From assembly GCF_003952465.1 (NCBI RefSeq), contig NZ_CP034448.1, positions 7,107,001-7,171,000 of the forward strand: 64,000 bases of DNA. The letters are read 5' to 3'. The notes beneath the pieces are model-generated. The model ran no database searches. It saw nothing but the letters and a program-made list of their open reading frames with translations, and was not told the origin of the DNA. The position numbers were made by a program, and so were the translations under genes. Source of the stretch: Mesorhizobium sp. M1B.F.Ca.ET.045.04.1.1 (GTDB lineage Bacteria; Pseudomonadota; Alphaproteobacteria; Rhizobiales; Rhizobiaceae). Shown piece by piece: positions 48,456-57,028 of the stretch (position 1 is the first letter of the stretch; each line of letters opens with the position of its first letter).

Positions 48456-49153
48456 GCGGGGCCGCCTACGCCTGGAACGGCTTTGCCGACCGCCAGCAGC
48501 TGGCGGCAGCCCTTGCCGGCAACGTCGCCGCCCGGTTGACCAAGGCGATTGCCGAGCGCGGCACGGCGCTGCTCGCCGTATCCGGCGGCACGACGCCGGC
48601 AAAATTCTTCGCCGCGCTGTCCTCGATACCGATCGCCTGGGACAAGGTCACGGTGACGCTGGTCGACGAGCGTTTCGTGCCGCCCACCTCGCCGCGCTCG
48701 AATGCCGGCCTGGTGGCGGCCAAGCTGCTCCAGAGCAAGGCGGCGGCAGCGCACTTCGTGCCGCTCTACCATGAAGCGGCCAGCATCGAGGCCGCGGCGG
48801 CTTCGGACAGCGAGGCCTTGCAGTCCTTGGCATGGCCGCTCGACGTCGTCGTTCTCGGCATGGGCGCCGACGGCCACACTGCCTCCTTCTTTCCCGATGC
48901 CGGCAATCTCGCTGAATTGCTCGACCCGTCCTCACAGCGGATCGTGGTCCCGGTGCACGCGCCGAGCGCCGGCGAGCCGAGGCTGACGCTGTCGATGGCG
49001 CGGATCGTTGCCGCCGGTTTCATCGCGCTCCACATCGAAGGCGAGGACAAGCGCACCGCCTTCGACGGCGCGATGGGAGCGGGCGTGAAGAAGCCCATCC
49101 GCGAAGTGCTCGAGGCCGCGCCGATACCGGTAGAGGTGTTCTGGGCACCCTGA
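48437..49153 (+). CDS. pgl: 6-phosphogluconolactonase
   Basis: Hydrolyses 6-phosphogluconolactone to 6-phosphogluconate. The 238-aa protein of the NagB/SugarP isomerase fold shows LLAVSGGTTPAKFF near residue 45, TLVDERFVP, and VVLGMGADGHTASFFPD with the catalytic Asp-His. It lies between zwf and edd, overlapping zwf, as in related rhizobia. Identification is firm. Confidence 0.95.
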   Translation: MAREQLSGAAYAWNGFADRQQLAAALAGNVAARLTKAIAERGTALLAVSGGTTPAKFFAALSSIPIAWDKVTVTLVDERFVPPTSPRSNAGLVAAKLLQSKAAAAHFVPLYHEAASIEAAAASDSEALQSLAWPLDVVVLGMGADGHTASFFPDAGNLAELLDPSSQRIVVPVHAPSAGEPRLTLSMARIVAAGFIALHIEGEDKRTAFDGAMGAGVKKPIREVLEAAPIPVEVFWAP

Positions 49154-49217
49154 TTTCACCAAGGAACAGCTCCGGAGGCTGTGGGAGGACGTTTTCCGGG
49201 GCTCGAAAGGACCGACC

Positions 49218-51041
49218 ATGACAGCCAGACGCGACATCGAAGCCATCACGGAACGCATCCGCCAACGCTCGAAAGCCGGCCGCGAAGCCTATCTCGGCCG
49301 CATCGCGGAGGCATCCGGCCGCGCCGCCAACCGCGCGGTGCTCTCCTGCGGCAACCTCGCGCACGGCTTTGCCGTCTGCAGCCCGTCGGAGAAGGTCGCG
49401 CTCGGCGGCGACCGCGTGCCGAACCTCGGCATCATCACCTCCTACAACGACATGCTGTCGGCGCATCAGCCGTTCGAGACGTTTCCGGCGCTGATCAAGG
49501 AAGCCGCGCGCGAGGCCGGCGGCATCGCCCAGGTCGCCGGCGGCGTGCCGGCGATGTGCGACGGCGTCACCCAGGGCCAGCCGGGCATGGAACTGTCGCT
49601 GTTTTCACGCGACGTGATCGCCATGGCGGCCGCGATCGGCCTCTCGCACAACATGTTCGACGCCGCCGTCTTCCTCGGCGTCTGCGACAAGATCGTGCCG
49701 GGGCTGGTGATCGCGGCGCTGACCTTCGGCCACCTACCGGCCGTCTTCATCCCGGCCGGACCGATGACGTCGGGCCTCCCGAACGACGAGAAGGCCAAGG
49801 TCCGCCAGCTCTATGCCGAGGGCAAGGCAGGCCGCGCCGAGCTGCTGGCGGCGGAATCCAAATCCTACCACGGGCCGGGCACCTGCACCTTCTACGGCAC
49901 CGCCAATTCCAACCAGATGCTGATGGAGATAATGGGCCTGCACACGCCCGGCGCCTCCTTCGTCAATCCAGGCACGCCGCTGCGCGACGCGCTGACCAGG
50001 GAAGCGGCGAAGCGCGCGCTGGCGATCACCGCGCTCGGCAACGCCTACACGCCGATCGGGCGCATGATCGACGAGCGCTCGATCGTCAACGGCGTGGTCG
50101 GGCTGCACGCCACCGGCGGCTCGACCAACCACACCATCCACCTGATCGCGATGGCCGCGGCGGCCGGCATCGCGCTCACCTGGCAGGATATTTCCGACCT
50201 CTCGGAAGCCGTGCCGCTGCTGGCCCGCGTCTATCCGAACGGGCTCGCCGACGTGAACCATTTCCACGCCGCGGGCGGGCTCGGCTTCCTGATCCGCGAG
50301 CTGCTTGACGAGGGCATCCTGCATGAGGACGTGCAGACGGTGTGGGGCGAAGGCTTGCGGCCCTATGCGGTCGAGGCGAAGCTCGGCGCCGACGGCAGCG
50401 TCTTGCGTGAAGCGGCGCCGCTGGAGAGCGGCGACGAGAAGGTGCTGGCGCCGTTCGCGAAGGCGTTCCAGCCGACCGGCGGCCTGAAGGTGCTTGCCGG
50501 CAATCTCGGCCATGCCGTGATCAAGACCTCGGCCGTCAAGCCCGAGCGGCGCGTCATCGAGGCGCCGGCAAAGGTGTTCGACAGCCAGCAGGGGCTGAAC
50601 GATGCCTTCAAGGCCGGCACGCTCACCGGCGACTTCGTCGCCGTCATCCGCTTCCAGGGGCCGAAGGCCAACGGCATGCCGGAACTGCACAAGCTGACCA
50701 CCGTGCTCGGCATCCTGCAGGACCGCGGCCAGCGCGTCGCGCTGGTGACGGACGGGCGCATGTCCGGCGCCTCCGGCAAGGTGCCGGCGGCGATCCATGT
50801 GACGCCGGAAGCGGTCGAGGACGGGCCGATCGCCAGGATCCATGACGGCGACATCATCCGCCTCGACGCCGATGCCGGCACGCTGGAAGTGCTGGTGCCC
50901 GGGACGGAATTCGCGCTGCGCCGGACAGCCGATGCCGATCTCATCGGCAACGAGTTCGGCTTCGGCCGCGAGCTGTTCGCCGGCTTCCGGCAGTTGGTCG
51001 GACGCGCCGACCACGGCGCCGCAGCGTTCGCAAACACCTGA
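49218..51041 (+). CDS. edd: phosphogluconate dehydratase
   Basis: Dehydrates 6-phosphogluconate to KDPG, the key Entner-Doudoroff step. The 607-aa enzyme of the IlvD/Edd family has iron-sulfur ligand cysteines in SCGNLAHGF, PAMCDGVTQGQPGMELS and GVCDKIVPG, and the C-terminal VTDGRMSGASGKVPAAIH. The length is normal. It ends the operon, followed by a strong terminator; the eda aldolase gene is not in the window. Confidence 0.97.
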   Translation: MTARRDIEAITERIRQRSKAGREAYLGRIAEASGRAANRAVLSCGNLAHGFAVCSPSEKVALGGDRVPNLGIITSYNDMLSAHQPFETFPALIKEAAREAGGIAQVAGGVPAMCDGVTQGQPGMELSLFSRDVIAMAAAIGLSHNMFDAAVFLGVCDKIVPGLVIAALTFGHLPAVFIPAGPMTSGLPNDEKAKVRQLYAEGKAGRAELLAAESKSYHGPGTCTFYGTANSNQMLMEIMGLHTPGASFVNPGTPLRDALTREAAKRALAITALGNAYTPIGRMIDERSIVNGVVGLHATGGSTNHTIHLIAMAAAAGIALTWQDISDLSEAVPLLARVYPNGLADVNHFHAAGGLGFLIRELLDEGILHEDVQTVWGEGLRPYAVEAKLGADGSVLREAAPLESGDEKVLAPFAKAFQPTGGLKVLAGNLGHAVIKTSAVKPERRVIEAPAKVFDSQQGLNDAFKAGTLTGDFVAVIRFQGPKANGMPELHKLTTVLGILQDRGQRVALVTDGRMSGASGKVPAAIHVTPEAVEDGPIARIHDGDIIRLDADAGTLEVLVPGTEFALRRTADADLIGNEFGFGRELFAGFRQLVGRADHGAAAFANT

Positions 51042-51063
51042 TTTCTTCCCCAATGTGCCTTAC

Positions 51064-51093
51064 AAAAAAGGCGGCTCCGAGCCGCCCTTTTTC
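51064..51093 (+). terminator. rho-independent terminator of the zwf-pgl-edd operon
   Basis: GGCGGCT and AGCCGCC pair around CCG and are flanked by AAAAAA and CTTTTT, 22 bases after the edd stop. It may also serve the opposing GMC gene. The remainder to 51281 has no gene. Confidence 0.85.
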
Positions 51094-51281
51094 TGCCTAG
51101 TGGTGAAAATCTGACGCTTGATACCCGACGACACGACCGCAACGGGTGGTTTCTTGTCGTACGTCCGATTAACCAGACAACCAACCAGCGCCAGAAGCGG
51201 CTATTGCTCCGTGGGCCAAGCATGTCGCTTCCGTTTGGTAGTATTTGGCAACAAAGTAGCGCGTTCGCTCACGATCGCGGC

Positions 51282-52868
51282 TTATATACGTCTCGACCTC
51301 AGTATATCGGCACCTTTTTCAGCTATCATGATGACGGGCGCATTAGTGTTGCCGCTCACCATTGACGGCATCACTGACGCATCGCAGACGCTGAGCCCCT
51401 CTAATCCGTTCACGCGCAGGTCGGGCCCGACAACGGCGCGCTCATCGATTCCCATCCGGCAAGTGCTGGTTGGGTGCCAAGTGGTTGACGCGTTCTGACG
51501 GACAAAGGTGGCGATCCCTTTCGGATCATCGGTGTCAGGCGTTGCGTTGCCCCGCCGGATATCGTTGAACGGCGCTGCGTTCAGGATTTCGCGGTCTTTG
51601 CGGACCAGTTCGATTGACAGGCGCAGGTCGTTCGGATCAGAGAAGTAATTTGGGTCGATAATCGGCGGGTCGAGCGGGCTGCCAGAGGCAAGCGTCACAC
51701 TACCGAGGCTGCCTGGTTTGCAGACGTAGCCGCCTACGCCAAACCTTCGTCGATCAGGTACGCCATCTGTGCGGCAAAATTCGGAGATCCCCGGATAGAA
51801 GAAGGTCTGCAGAGATGGGTAAGCCTCGCCGGGGTCAACCGACATAAAAGCGCCCACATCAAGATAATGGGTTGCCAGCAGGCCACCCCCGGTTTCCTCA
51901 AACTCGGTCACGGCATCATCGAACTTCAATGGAACCTGGCCGTAGACGGCATCCGGGTCCTTGACCCAGCCGCTTATGGTGCCCGGGCTGATGTGATCTT
52001 GGAGGTCCTGTCCAACACCCGGCAGGTCTGCGACGACCTCCACATCTTTCGCCTTTAGATGGTCGGCGGGTCCTAAACCTGAGAGCATCAAAAGATGTGG
52101 AGAACCTATCGCGCCGGCCGCCAGGATGACTTCGCCGTCGGTGGAAGCGACCTCGAGGCGGCGGCCGTCAGCGAAGTATTCGACGCCTCGAGCACGGCCT
52201 TTCTCGACGACGACGCGGGTGACGAGCGCCTGCTTTATGATGGTCAGGTTGGGACGAGAACGCGCTGGATCGAGATAAGCCGAAGCCGTACTGCAGCGTC
52301 GTCCGTTTCTCAACGTCGCCTGATAGTAGCCACAACCAGCCTGAACCGCGCCGTTGAAGTCGGGATTGAACCGATGGCCGACGGAGACCGCAGCCTCGAT
52401 GAACTTCTCGCAGAGCGGGTGCCGATGCGGGTTGGTCTCGACACTGAGCGGACCGTCTGTCCCGTGGTACATGTCGTCAATCGCGGCGTTGGCTTCTGCA
52501 CGTATGAAATAGGGCAGGACGTCATCGTAGGACCAGCCGTGGTTGCCGAACTGGGCCCACTGGCCGTAGTCACCCGAGTTGCCGCGGATGTAGACCATGT
52601 AGTTGAGGATGCTTGAGCCGCCTACAACGCGACCTCTTGGATAGGCGATGCGCCTGTCGAACAGTTCACGCTGATGCGTAGTGGAAAAGGCCCAATCGGC
52701 CCTGGAGTTCTGCATCCACGAAGCGGCTCCCGGAATGTGAGCGAGCCTGGGGTCTGGTTCGCCGCCCGCCTCGATCAACAGGACCGTGCGATCTGAATCT
52801 TCGGTTAGTCGGTTGGCCAACACGCAGCCGGCTGATCCGGCGCCGACAATGATGTAATCGAACGACAT
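51282..52868 (-). CDS. GMC-family FAD oxidoreductase (choline/alcohol dehydrogenase type)
   Basis: A 528-aa flavoenzyme. It has the FAD-binding YIIVGAGSAGCVLANRL, PRGRVVGGSSILNYMVYIRG, the second GMC signature GAIGSPHLLMLSGLGP, and the C-terminal catalytic His in WHPTSTCRMG. It resembles BetA-like and alcohol dehydrogenases of this family; the substrate is undetermined. The ATG at 52868 has AGGGTGG upstream. By eye, the GC content of this gene is several percent below neighbouring genes, which hints at transfer. Confidence 0.88.
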   Translation of the reverse strand: MSFDYIIVGAGSAGCVLANRLTEDSDRTVLLIEAGGEPDPRLAHIPGAASWMQNSRADWAFSTTHQRELFDRRIAYPRGRVVGGSSILNYMVYIRGNSGDYGQWAQFGNHGWSYDDVLPYFIRAEANAAIDDMYHGTDGPLSVETNPHRHPLCEKFIEAAVSVGHRFNPDFNGAVQAGCGYYQATLRNGRRCSTASAYLDPARSRPNLTIIKQALVTRVVVEKGRARGVEYFADGRRLEVASTDGEVILAAGAIGSPHLLMLSGLGPADHLKAKDVEVVADLPGVGQDLQDHISPGTISGWVKDPDAVYGQVPLKFDDAVTEFEETGGGLLATHYLDVGAFMSVDPGEAYPSLQTFFYPGISEFCRTDGVPDRRRFGVGGYVCKPGSLGSVTLASGSPLDPPIIDPNYFSDPNDLRLSIELVRKDREILNAAPFNDIRRGNATPDTDDPKGIATFVRQNASTTWHPTSTCRMGIDERAVVGPDLRVNGLEGLSVCDASVMPSMVSGNTNAPVIMIAEKGADILRSRRI

Positions 52869-53167
52869 CAGGACCACCCTTGGGCCGACGTGGCACGGCC
52901 CATGCGAACTCTAGCCCCCCGGCGCCGCATAAGCGAGCGCTAATATTCCAGCGAAGGGTGAAAGGGAGTTCGCGGCCTTTACTGCCTTGCTCATTCGGTT
53001 AGTGATGACCGCCAGGCCCATGCGCTGCCGTAGGCGCGAGCGGGGCGAACGTCCGAGTTGGGTCACGACCCTCCCTTGACCCGCCTTCAGGGAAGGTCTG
53101 CAAGGGGTTGTTTCCCGCCATTCCCTGTGGGTATCAAGCGTTAGGTTTTTACCACTAGCTACAGCGC

Positions 53168-54823
53168 CTATTGAACCGTGATCTCGGTCCGCTCGCCGGC
53201 CTTGATCGTCACCGGCATTTCCTTGTCCTGACCTTGGTCGGACATGTGGCGCACGACGACATAGTCGCCGGCGGGAATCGTCTGCTGCCAGCTATCGCCA
53301 TAGCTTAGCCCAAGCGACTTGCGCTTGCCTTCGATGTCCTTCTTCGATGAGAACACCTCGATCGAATAGGCGCCGGGCGCCGACATCGCCAGCACGCCGG
53401 CGTCGAGCGCCACCTTCACGTCCTGATTGTCGCCGGCCTTGATGCTGAAGGGCTGCTCGACGACGGCGAGATCGAGCGTGGTGATGGCGACATAATCGTC
53501 CGGCGGCAGCCAGAACTTGCTGTCGGGACCGTAGGAGTGCTCGACGCTCTCGCGCGAGCCGTCGATCTGCTTCTTGGCCTTGACGATCTCGAAGCCGATG
53601 CCGGAATTGTCGGCCTGGTCGCCGCCGGCGGTGTAGTAGGCGTTGAGCACCGCATGACCGACGCCGACAACGACATCCTTCTCGACGGTCTGTCCGGCGG
53701 CAAGCTGGACGGTCTCCGTTGCGGTGCCCGCGCCGATCTGCACTGTCACCTTCTGCTCGCCCGCAGGCACGGTGGCCTTGGCGTCGCCATAGTGGGTGGT
53801 GTTGCCACCCGGATAGTTGAAGTCGACGCGCGCCTCGCCGCTGATCTCCGAGCCCTGGCTCGCATGCGGGTGGATGACCAGGGTGCCGGCGTTCAGCGTG
53901 AACAGCGGGCTGTAGGTCTGTCCGGCCTCGACTTTGATCTTCTGCTCGCTCCTTGCCTCGTCGTCACGCCCGACGACGACATAGTCGCCCGGCTCGAGGT
54001 TGGTTTTCAGCTCGCCATACTCGGTCATGACCTGATCGCCGCGCGTGCCGTCGGCCGCGGCTTTATAGATCTCCCAGGCATTGCCGTCGGTGATCGGATC
54101 GCCGCCCTCGGCCATGACCACGCTCGGCATGAAATTGAATTCAGGCTTGGCCGGTTCGGGCGCCGGCGCGGGGGCTGGAGCGGGCTCAGGCGCGGGAGCC
54201 GGCGCCGCCACGGTCTCCACCAGCGCTTGCTGCAGCGCCTTCTCGTCCGACGCCTGGATGTATTTGCCGCCGGTATTTTCGGCGAGACAGGCGATCTGCC
54301 TGCCTTCGTCGGCGGTCAGGCCGAAGCCGACCACGTCGGCGGTGAAGTCGATGCCGGTTTCCTTCAGCTCCTTGCCGAGCGCGCACGGATCGCCGCCGCA
54401 GGTCTCGAGCCCGTCGGTGATGAGGACGACGGTGGCCTTGTCCTCGGTGTATTTGAGCGCCTCGGCGGCCTGCTTGACCGCGGCCGTCAGCGGCGTCTTG
54501 CCGAGGAATTTCATGCTGTCGGCGGCGGCCGAAATCGCGCTTGCCGAACCCGCCTGCGGCGGCACGATCAGCTCGATGTCCTCGCAGCTGCCCTTCTGGC
54601 GATGGCCGTAGGCCATGAAGCCGATCTCGTCGTCGGCCGGCACCGACTGCAGCACCGTACGCAGCGATTCGCGCGCGATCTCCAGCTTCGGCTTGCCGTC
54701 GATCTGGGCCCACATGGAGCCTGATGCATCGAGAATGATGATGACCTTGTTGGCGGCAAAGCCAAACGTGGTCGTCAACAAAAGGAGGATCGCCGTAGCG
54801 ACGCTCCGTGCCAGTCCCGCCAT
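53168..54823 (-). CDS. exported von Willebrand factor A (VWA) domain protein
   Basis: A 551-aa secreted or periplasmic protein with a signal peptide (1-23). The VWA domain (about 25-205) has the MIDAS motif DASGSMW, a conserved Thr (KTPLTAA) and ITDGLETCGGDPC. A Pro/Ala-Glu repeat linker (APAPEPAPAPAPAPEP) follows, then three beta-domain repeats marked YG...PGDYVVV or PDDYVAI with KAGE/AGQ ends (about 245-305, 395-455, 480-551). The ribosome site AGGAG precedes the start. Likely a metal-dependent adhesion or scaffolding protein; partners are unknown. Confidence 0.85.
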   Translation of the reverse strand: MAGLARSVATAILLLLTTTFGFAANKVIIILDASGSMWAQIDGKPKLEIARESLRTVLQSVPADDEIGFMAYGHRQKGSCEDIELIVPPQAGSASAISAAADSMKFLGKTPLTAAVKQAAEALKYTEDKATVVLITDGLETCGGDPCALGKELKETGIDFTADVVGFGLTADEGRQIACLAENTGGKYIQASDEKALQQALVETVAAPAPAPEPAPAPAPAPEPAKPEFNFMPSVVMAEGGDPITDGNAWEIYKAAADGTRGDQVMTEYGELKTNLEPGDYVVVGRDDEARSEQKIKVEAGQTYSPLFTLNAGTLVIHPHASQGSEISGEARVDFNYPGGNTTHYGDAKATVPAGEQKVTVQIGAGTATETVQLAAGQTVEKDVVVGVGHAVLNAYYTAGGDQADNSGIGFEIVKAKKQIDGSRESVEHSYGPDSKFWLPPDDYVAITTLDLAVVEQPFSIKAGDNQDVKVALDAGVLAMSAPGAYSIEVFSSKKDIEGKRKSLGLSYGDSWQQTIPAGDYVVVRHMSDQGQDKEMPVTIKAGERTEITVQ

Positions 54824-54912
54824 GAAAATCTCCTGAGTGAGCCCCCGTGTCCGCGCCGGGAAAGCTATTTGAGGCGGCCTTTGGAGACAAGCCCGACTGC
54901 CAGCAAAGTCGC

Positions 54913-55875
54913 TCAGTAGGTGGTGCGGCGCTCTTCCGACGGCGGACGGCCGAACTGCAGCCGGTAGCTCTGCGCGAAATAGGAGTGCGAGGTGAAGCCG
55001 GTGGCGATCGCCACGTCGAGGATCGGCATATTGGTCTGGCGCAGCAATTCGCGCGCTCGCTCCAATCTCAGCCGCATGTAGTAGCGGCCGGGCGTGACAT
55101 TGAGGTGGCGCAGGAACAGCCGCTCGACCTGGCGCACCGACAGGCCCGCCGACTTGGCAAGCTGCACCGCCGACAGCGGCTCATCGAGATGGTCGGCCAT
55201 CAGCTCAACGATGCGTCTCAGCTTCTCCGACTTGCCGGTGAGATCGCGCTCGGGACCGACACGCTGGCGGTCGCCGGCCGAGCGGATGCGCTCATGCTGG
55301 AACTGGTTGGCGACGCCATTGGCAAGGTTGGAGCCGAAATCGCCGCGCACGATCTCCAGCATCAGGTCGATCGAGGTGGTGCCGCCGGCGCAGGTGTAGC
55401 GCTTGCGGTCGATCTCGAAGACATTGCCGGTGCAGGTGATGTCGGGAAAGCGCTCCATGAAGCCGGCGCGGTTTTCCCAATGGATGGTGCAGCGGTAGCC
55501 GTCGAGCTGGCCGGCCTCGGCGAGCAGGTAGGAGCCGACCGACAGCGCACCGAGCGCGTTGCCGCGCCGGCCCCAGCTGCGCAGCGCCGCCAACACCTTG
55601 CTCTTGCCGGGGAATTCTGTGGTGAGCCCGACCGAGACGAACAGGATGTCGACCGGCGGCATATCGGCGACGGAATAGTCGATCTTGAGCGGCAGGCCGT
55701 TGGAGGCCATGACCGCGTCGCCATCCGCCGAAATCGTCGTCCAGCCGTAAAAGTCGCGACCAAGCAACCGGTTCGCCGAACGGAAACAGTCGATCGCCGC
55801 GGCAAGCGAGAACATCGAGAACTTGTCGACCAGAAGGAAGCCGAACTGCCGCCCCCCTTGAACGGGATCGTTCAT
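54913..55875 (-). CDS. GlxA-family AraC-type transcriptional regulator
   Basis: A 320-aa regulator with an N-terminal DJ-1/PfpI-like (GATase1) domain (VDILFVSVGLTTEF, GALSVGSYLLAEAG) and a C-terminal AraC DNA-binding domain (SAGLSVRQVERLFLRHL and TGFTSHSYFAQSYRLQFG). Members respond to amines, choline derivatives or arginine. I take the ATG at 55875; a TTG at 55911 is possible. It is adjacent to, but not clearly part of, the VWA gene. The ligand is unknown. Confidence 0.9.
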   Translation of the reverse strand: MNDPVQGGRQFGFLLVDKFSMFSLAAAIDCFRSANRLLGRDFYGWTTISADGDAVMASNGLPLKIDYSVADMPPVDILFVSVGLTTEFPGKSKVLAALRSWGRRGNALGALSVGSYLLAEAGQLDGYRCTIHWENRAGFMERFPDITCTGNVFEIDRKRYTCAGGTTSIDLMLEIVRGDFGSNLANGVANQFQHERIRSAGDRQRVGPERDLTGKSEKLRRIVELMADHLDEPLSAVQLAKSAGLSVRQVERLFLRHLNVTPGRYYMRLRLERARELLRQTNMPILDVAIATGFTSHSYFAQSYRLQFGRPPSEERRTTY

Positions 55876-55927
55876 GACCGGCCGTTCAACGGAGGCAGAT
55901 AGGTTCGGCAACGCTAAGGCTTTCTGA

Positions 55928-56827
55928 TCAGAAGGACGGCCGCTTCAATCCGGCCGCGAGGTAGGCGGAAGCTACAGTGTTGGCCATCAGCATGGCAATG
56001 GTCATCGGCCCGACGCCGCCGGGCACGGGCGTGATGGCGCCGGCGGCCTTGGCCGCTTCGGCATAGGCGACGTCGCCGACCAGCCGCGACTTGCCTTCGC
56101 CCTTTTCCGGGGCGGGAATGCGGTTGATGCCGACGTCGATGACAGTGGCGCCCGGCTTGACCCAATCGCCCTTGACCATTTCCGGGCGGCCGACGGCGGC
56201 GACCAGGATATCGGCGGTGCGGGCGAGCGCCGGCAGGTCCCTGGTGCGGCTGTGGGCGATGGTGACGGTGCAGTTGGCGGCAAGCAGCAAGTTGGCCATC
56301 GGCTTGCCGACGATGTTGGAGCGGCCGACGACGACGGCATTGAGGCCGGAAAGATCCTTGCCGCGCACGCGCTCGATCAAGAGCATCGAGCCGGCCGGCG
56401 TGCAGGGCACGAATGCCGTCTCCAACTCGCCGGTGCCAAGCTTGCCGACATTGATGAAGTGGAAGCCGTCAACGTCCTTCTCGGGCGCGATCGTCTGGAT
56501 GACCTTGCCGGAATCGATATGGCCAGGCAACGGCAGCTGCACGAGGATGCCGTGAACCGACGGATCGGCGTTCAGGTCGCTGATGGTCTTGAGCAGCTCC
56601 GCCTCGGTGGTCTCGGCCGGCAGCGTGTGCTGGAGCGAATGGAAGCCGCACTCCTTGGCCGTGCGCGATTTCGAGGCGACATAGACCTGGCTCGCCGGGT
56701 CCTCGCCGACGATCACAACCGCCAGACCGGGTCGGGTCGCGCCCTTGGCCGACAGCTCTGATGTCAGCGCCTTGACCTTTTGAACCACGTCTTCGGCGAC
56801 ACTCTTTCCATCGATCACTTCGGCCAT
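55928..56827 (-). CDS. folD: methylenetetrahydrofolate dehydrogenase / cyclohydrolase
   Basis: Bifunctional enzyme interconverting methylene-, methenyl- and 10-formyl-tetrahydrofolate. The 299-aa protein has the catalytic YVASKSRTAKECGF, QLPLPGHID, VVGRSNIVGKPMANLL (NADP site) and PGGVGPMTIAML. The length is normal. The ATG at 56827 follows GAAGGTGA; another ATG lies three bases earlier. It is a stand-alone housekeeping gene. Confidence 0.96.
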   Translation of the reverse strand: MAEVIDGKSVAEDVVQKVKALTSELSAKGATRPGLAVVIVGEDPASQVYVASKSRTAKECGFHSLQHTLPAETTEAELLKTISDLNADPSVHGILVQLPLPGHIDSGKVIQTIAPEKDVDGFHFINVGKLGTGELETAFVPCTPAGSMLLIERVRGKDLSGLNAVVVGRSNIVGKPMANLLLAANCTVTIAHSRTRDLPALARTADILVAAVGRPEMVKGDWVKPGATVIDVGINRIPAPEKGEGKSRLVGDVAYAEAAKAAGAITPVPGGVGPMTIAMLMANTVASAYLAAGLKRPSF

Positions 56828-57028
56828 CATTCACCTTCAACACTGTTCTATGGCCGCGCTCACGCGTAGCCCTGATCCTCAATCCGGCATCGCGATCCGC
56901 CAGGCGCCGAGCGCGGGCGATCGAATGCCGCGCGGCATTTTCACGAAAATTCGACAGGGCAATCCCGTCAAAACGTCGTCGGATGCCGTAAACCCGAAAC
57001 CGGCCGCTTTTATCGGAGGCTGCGCCCT

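Noticed and set aside
46935..48602. A 555-aa minus-strand frame opposite zwf
   Set aside because: Shadow of zwf; composition is that of a reverse reading.
52891..52905. Sigma54-like TGGCAC-N5-ATGC
   Set aside because: The -12 element is imperfect and it points away from any gene.
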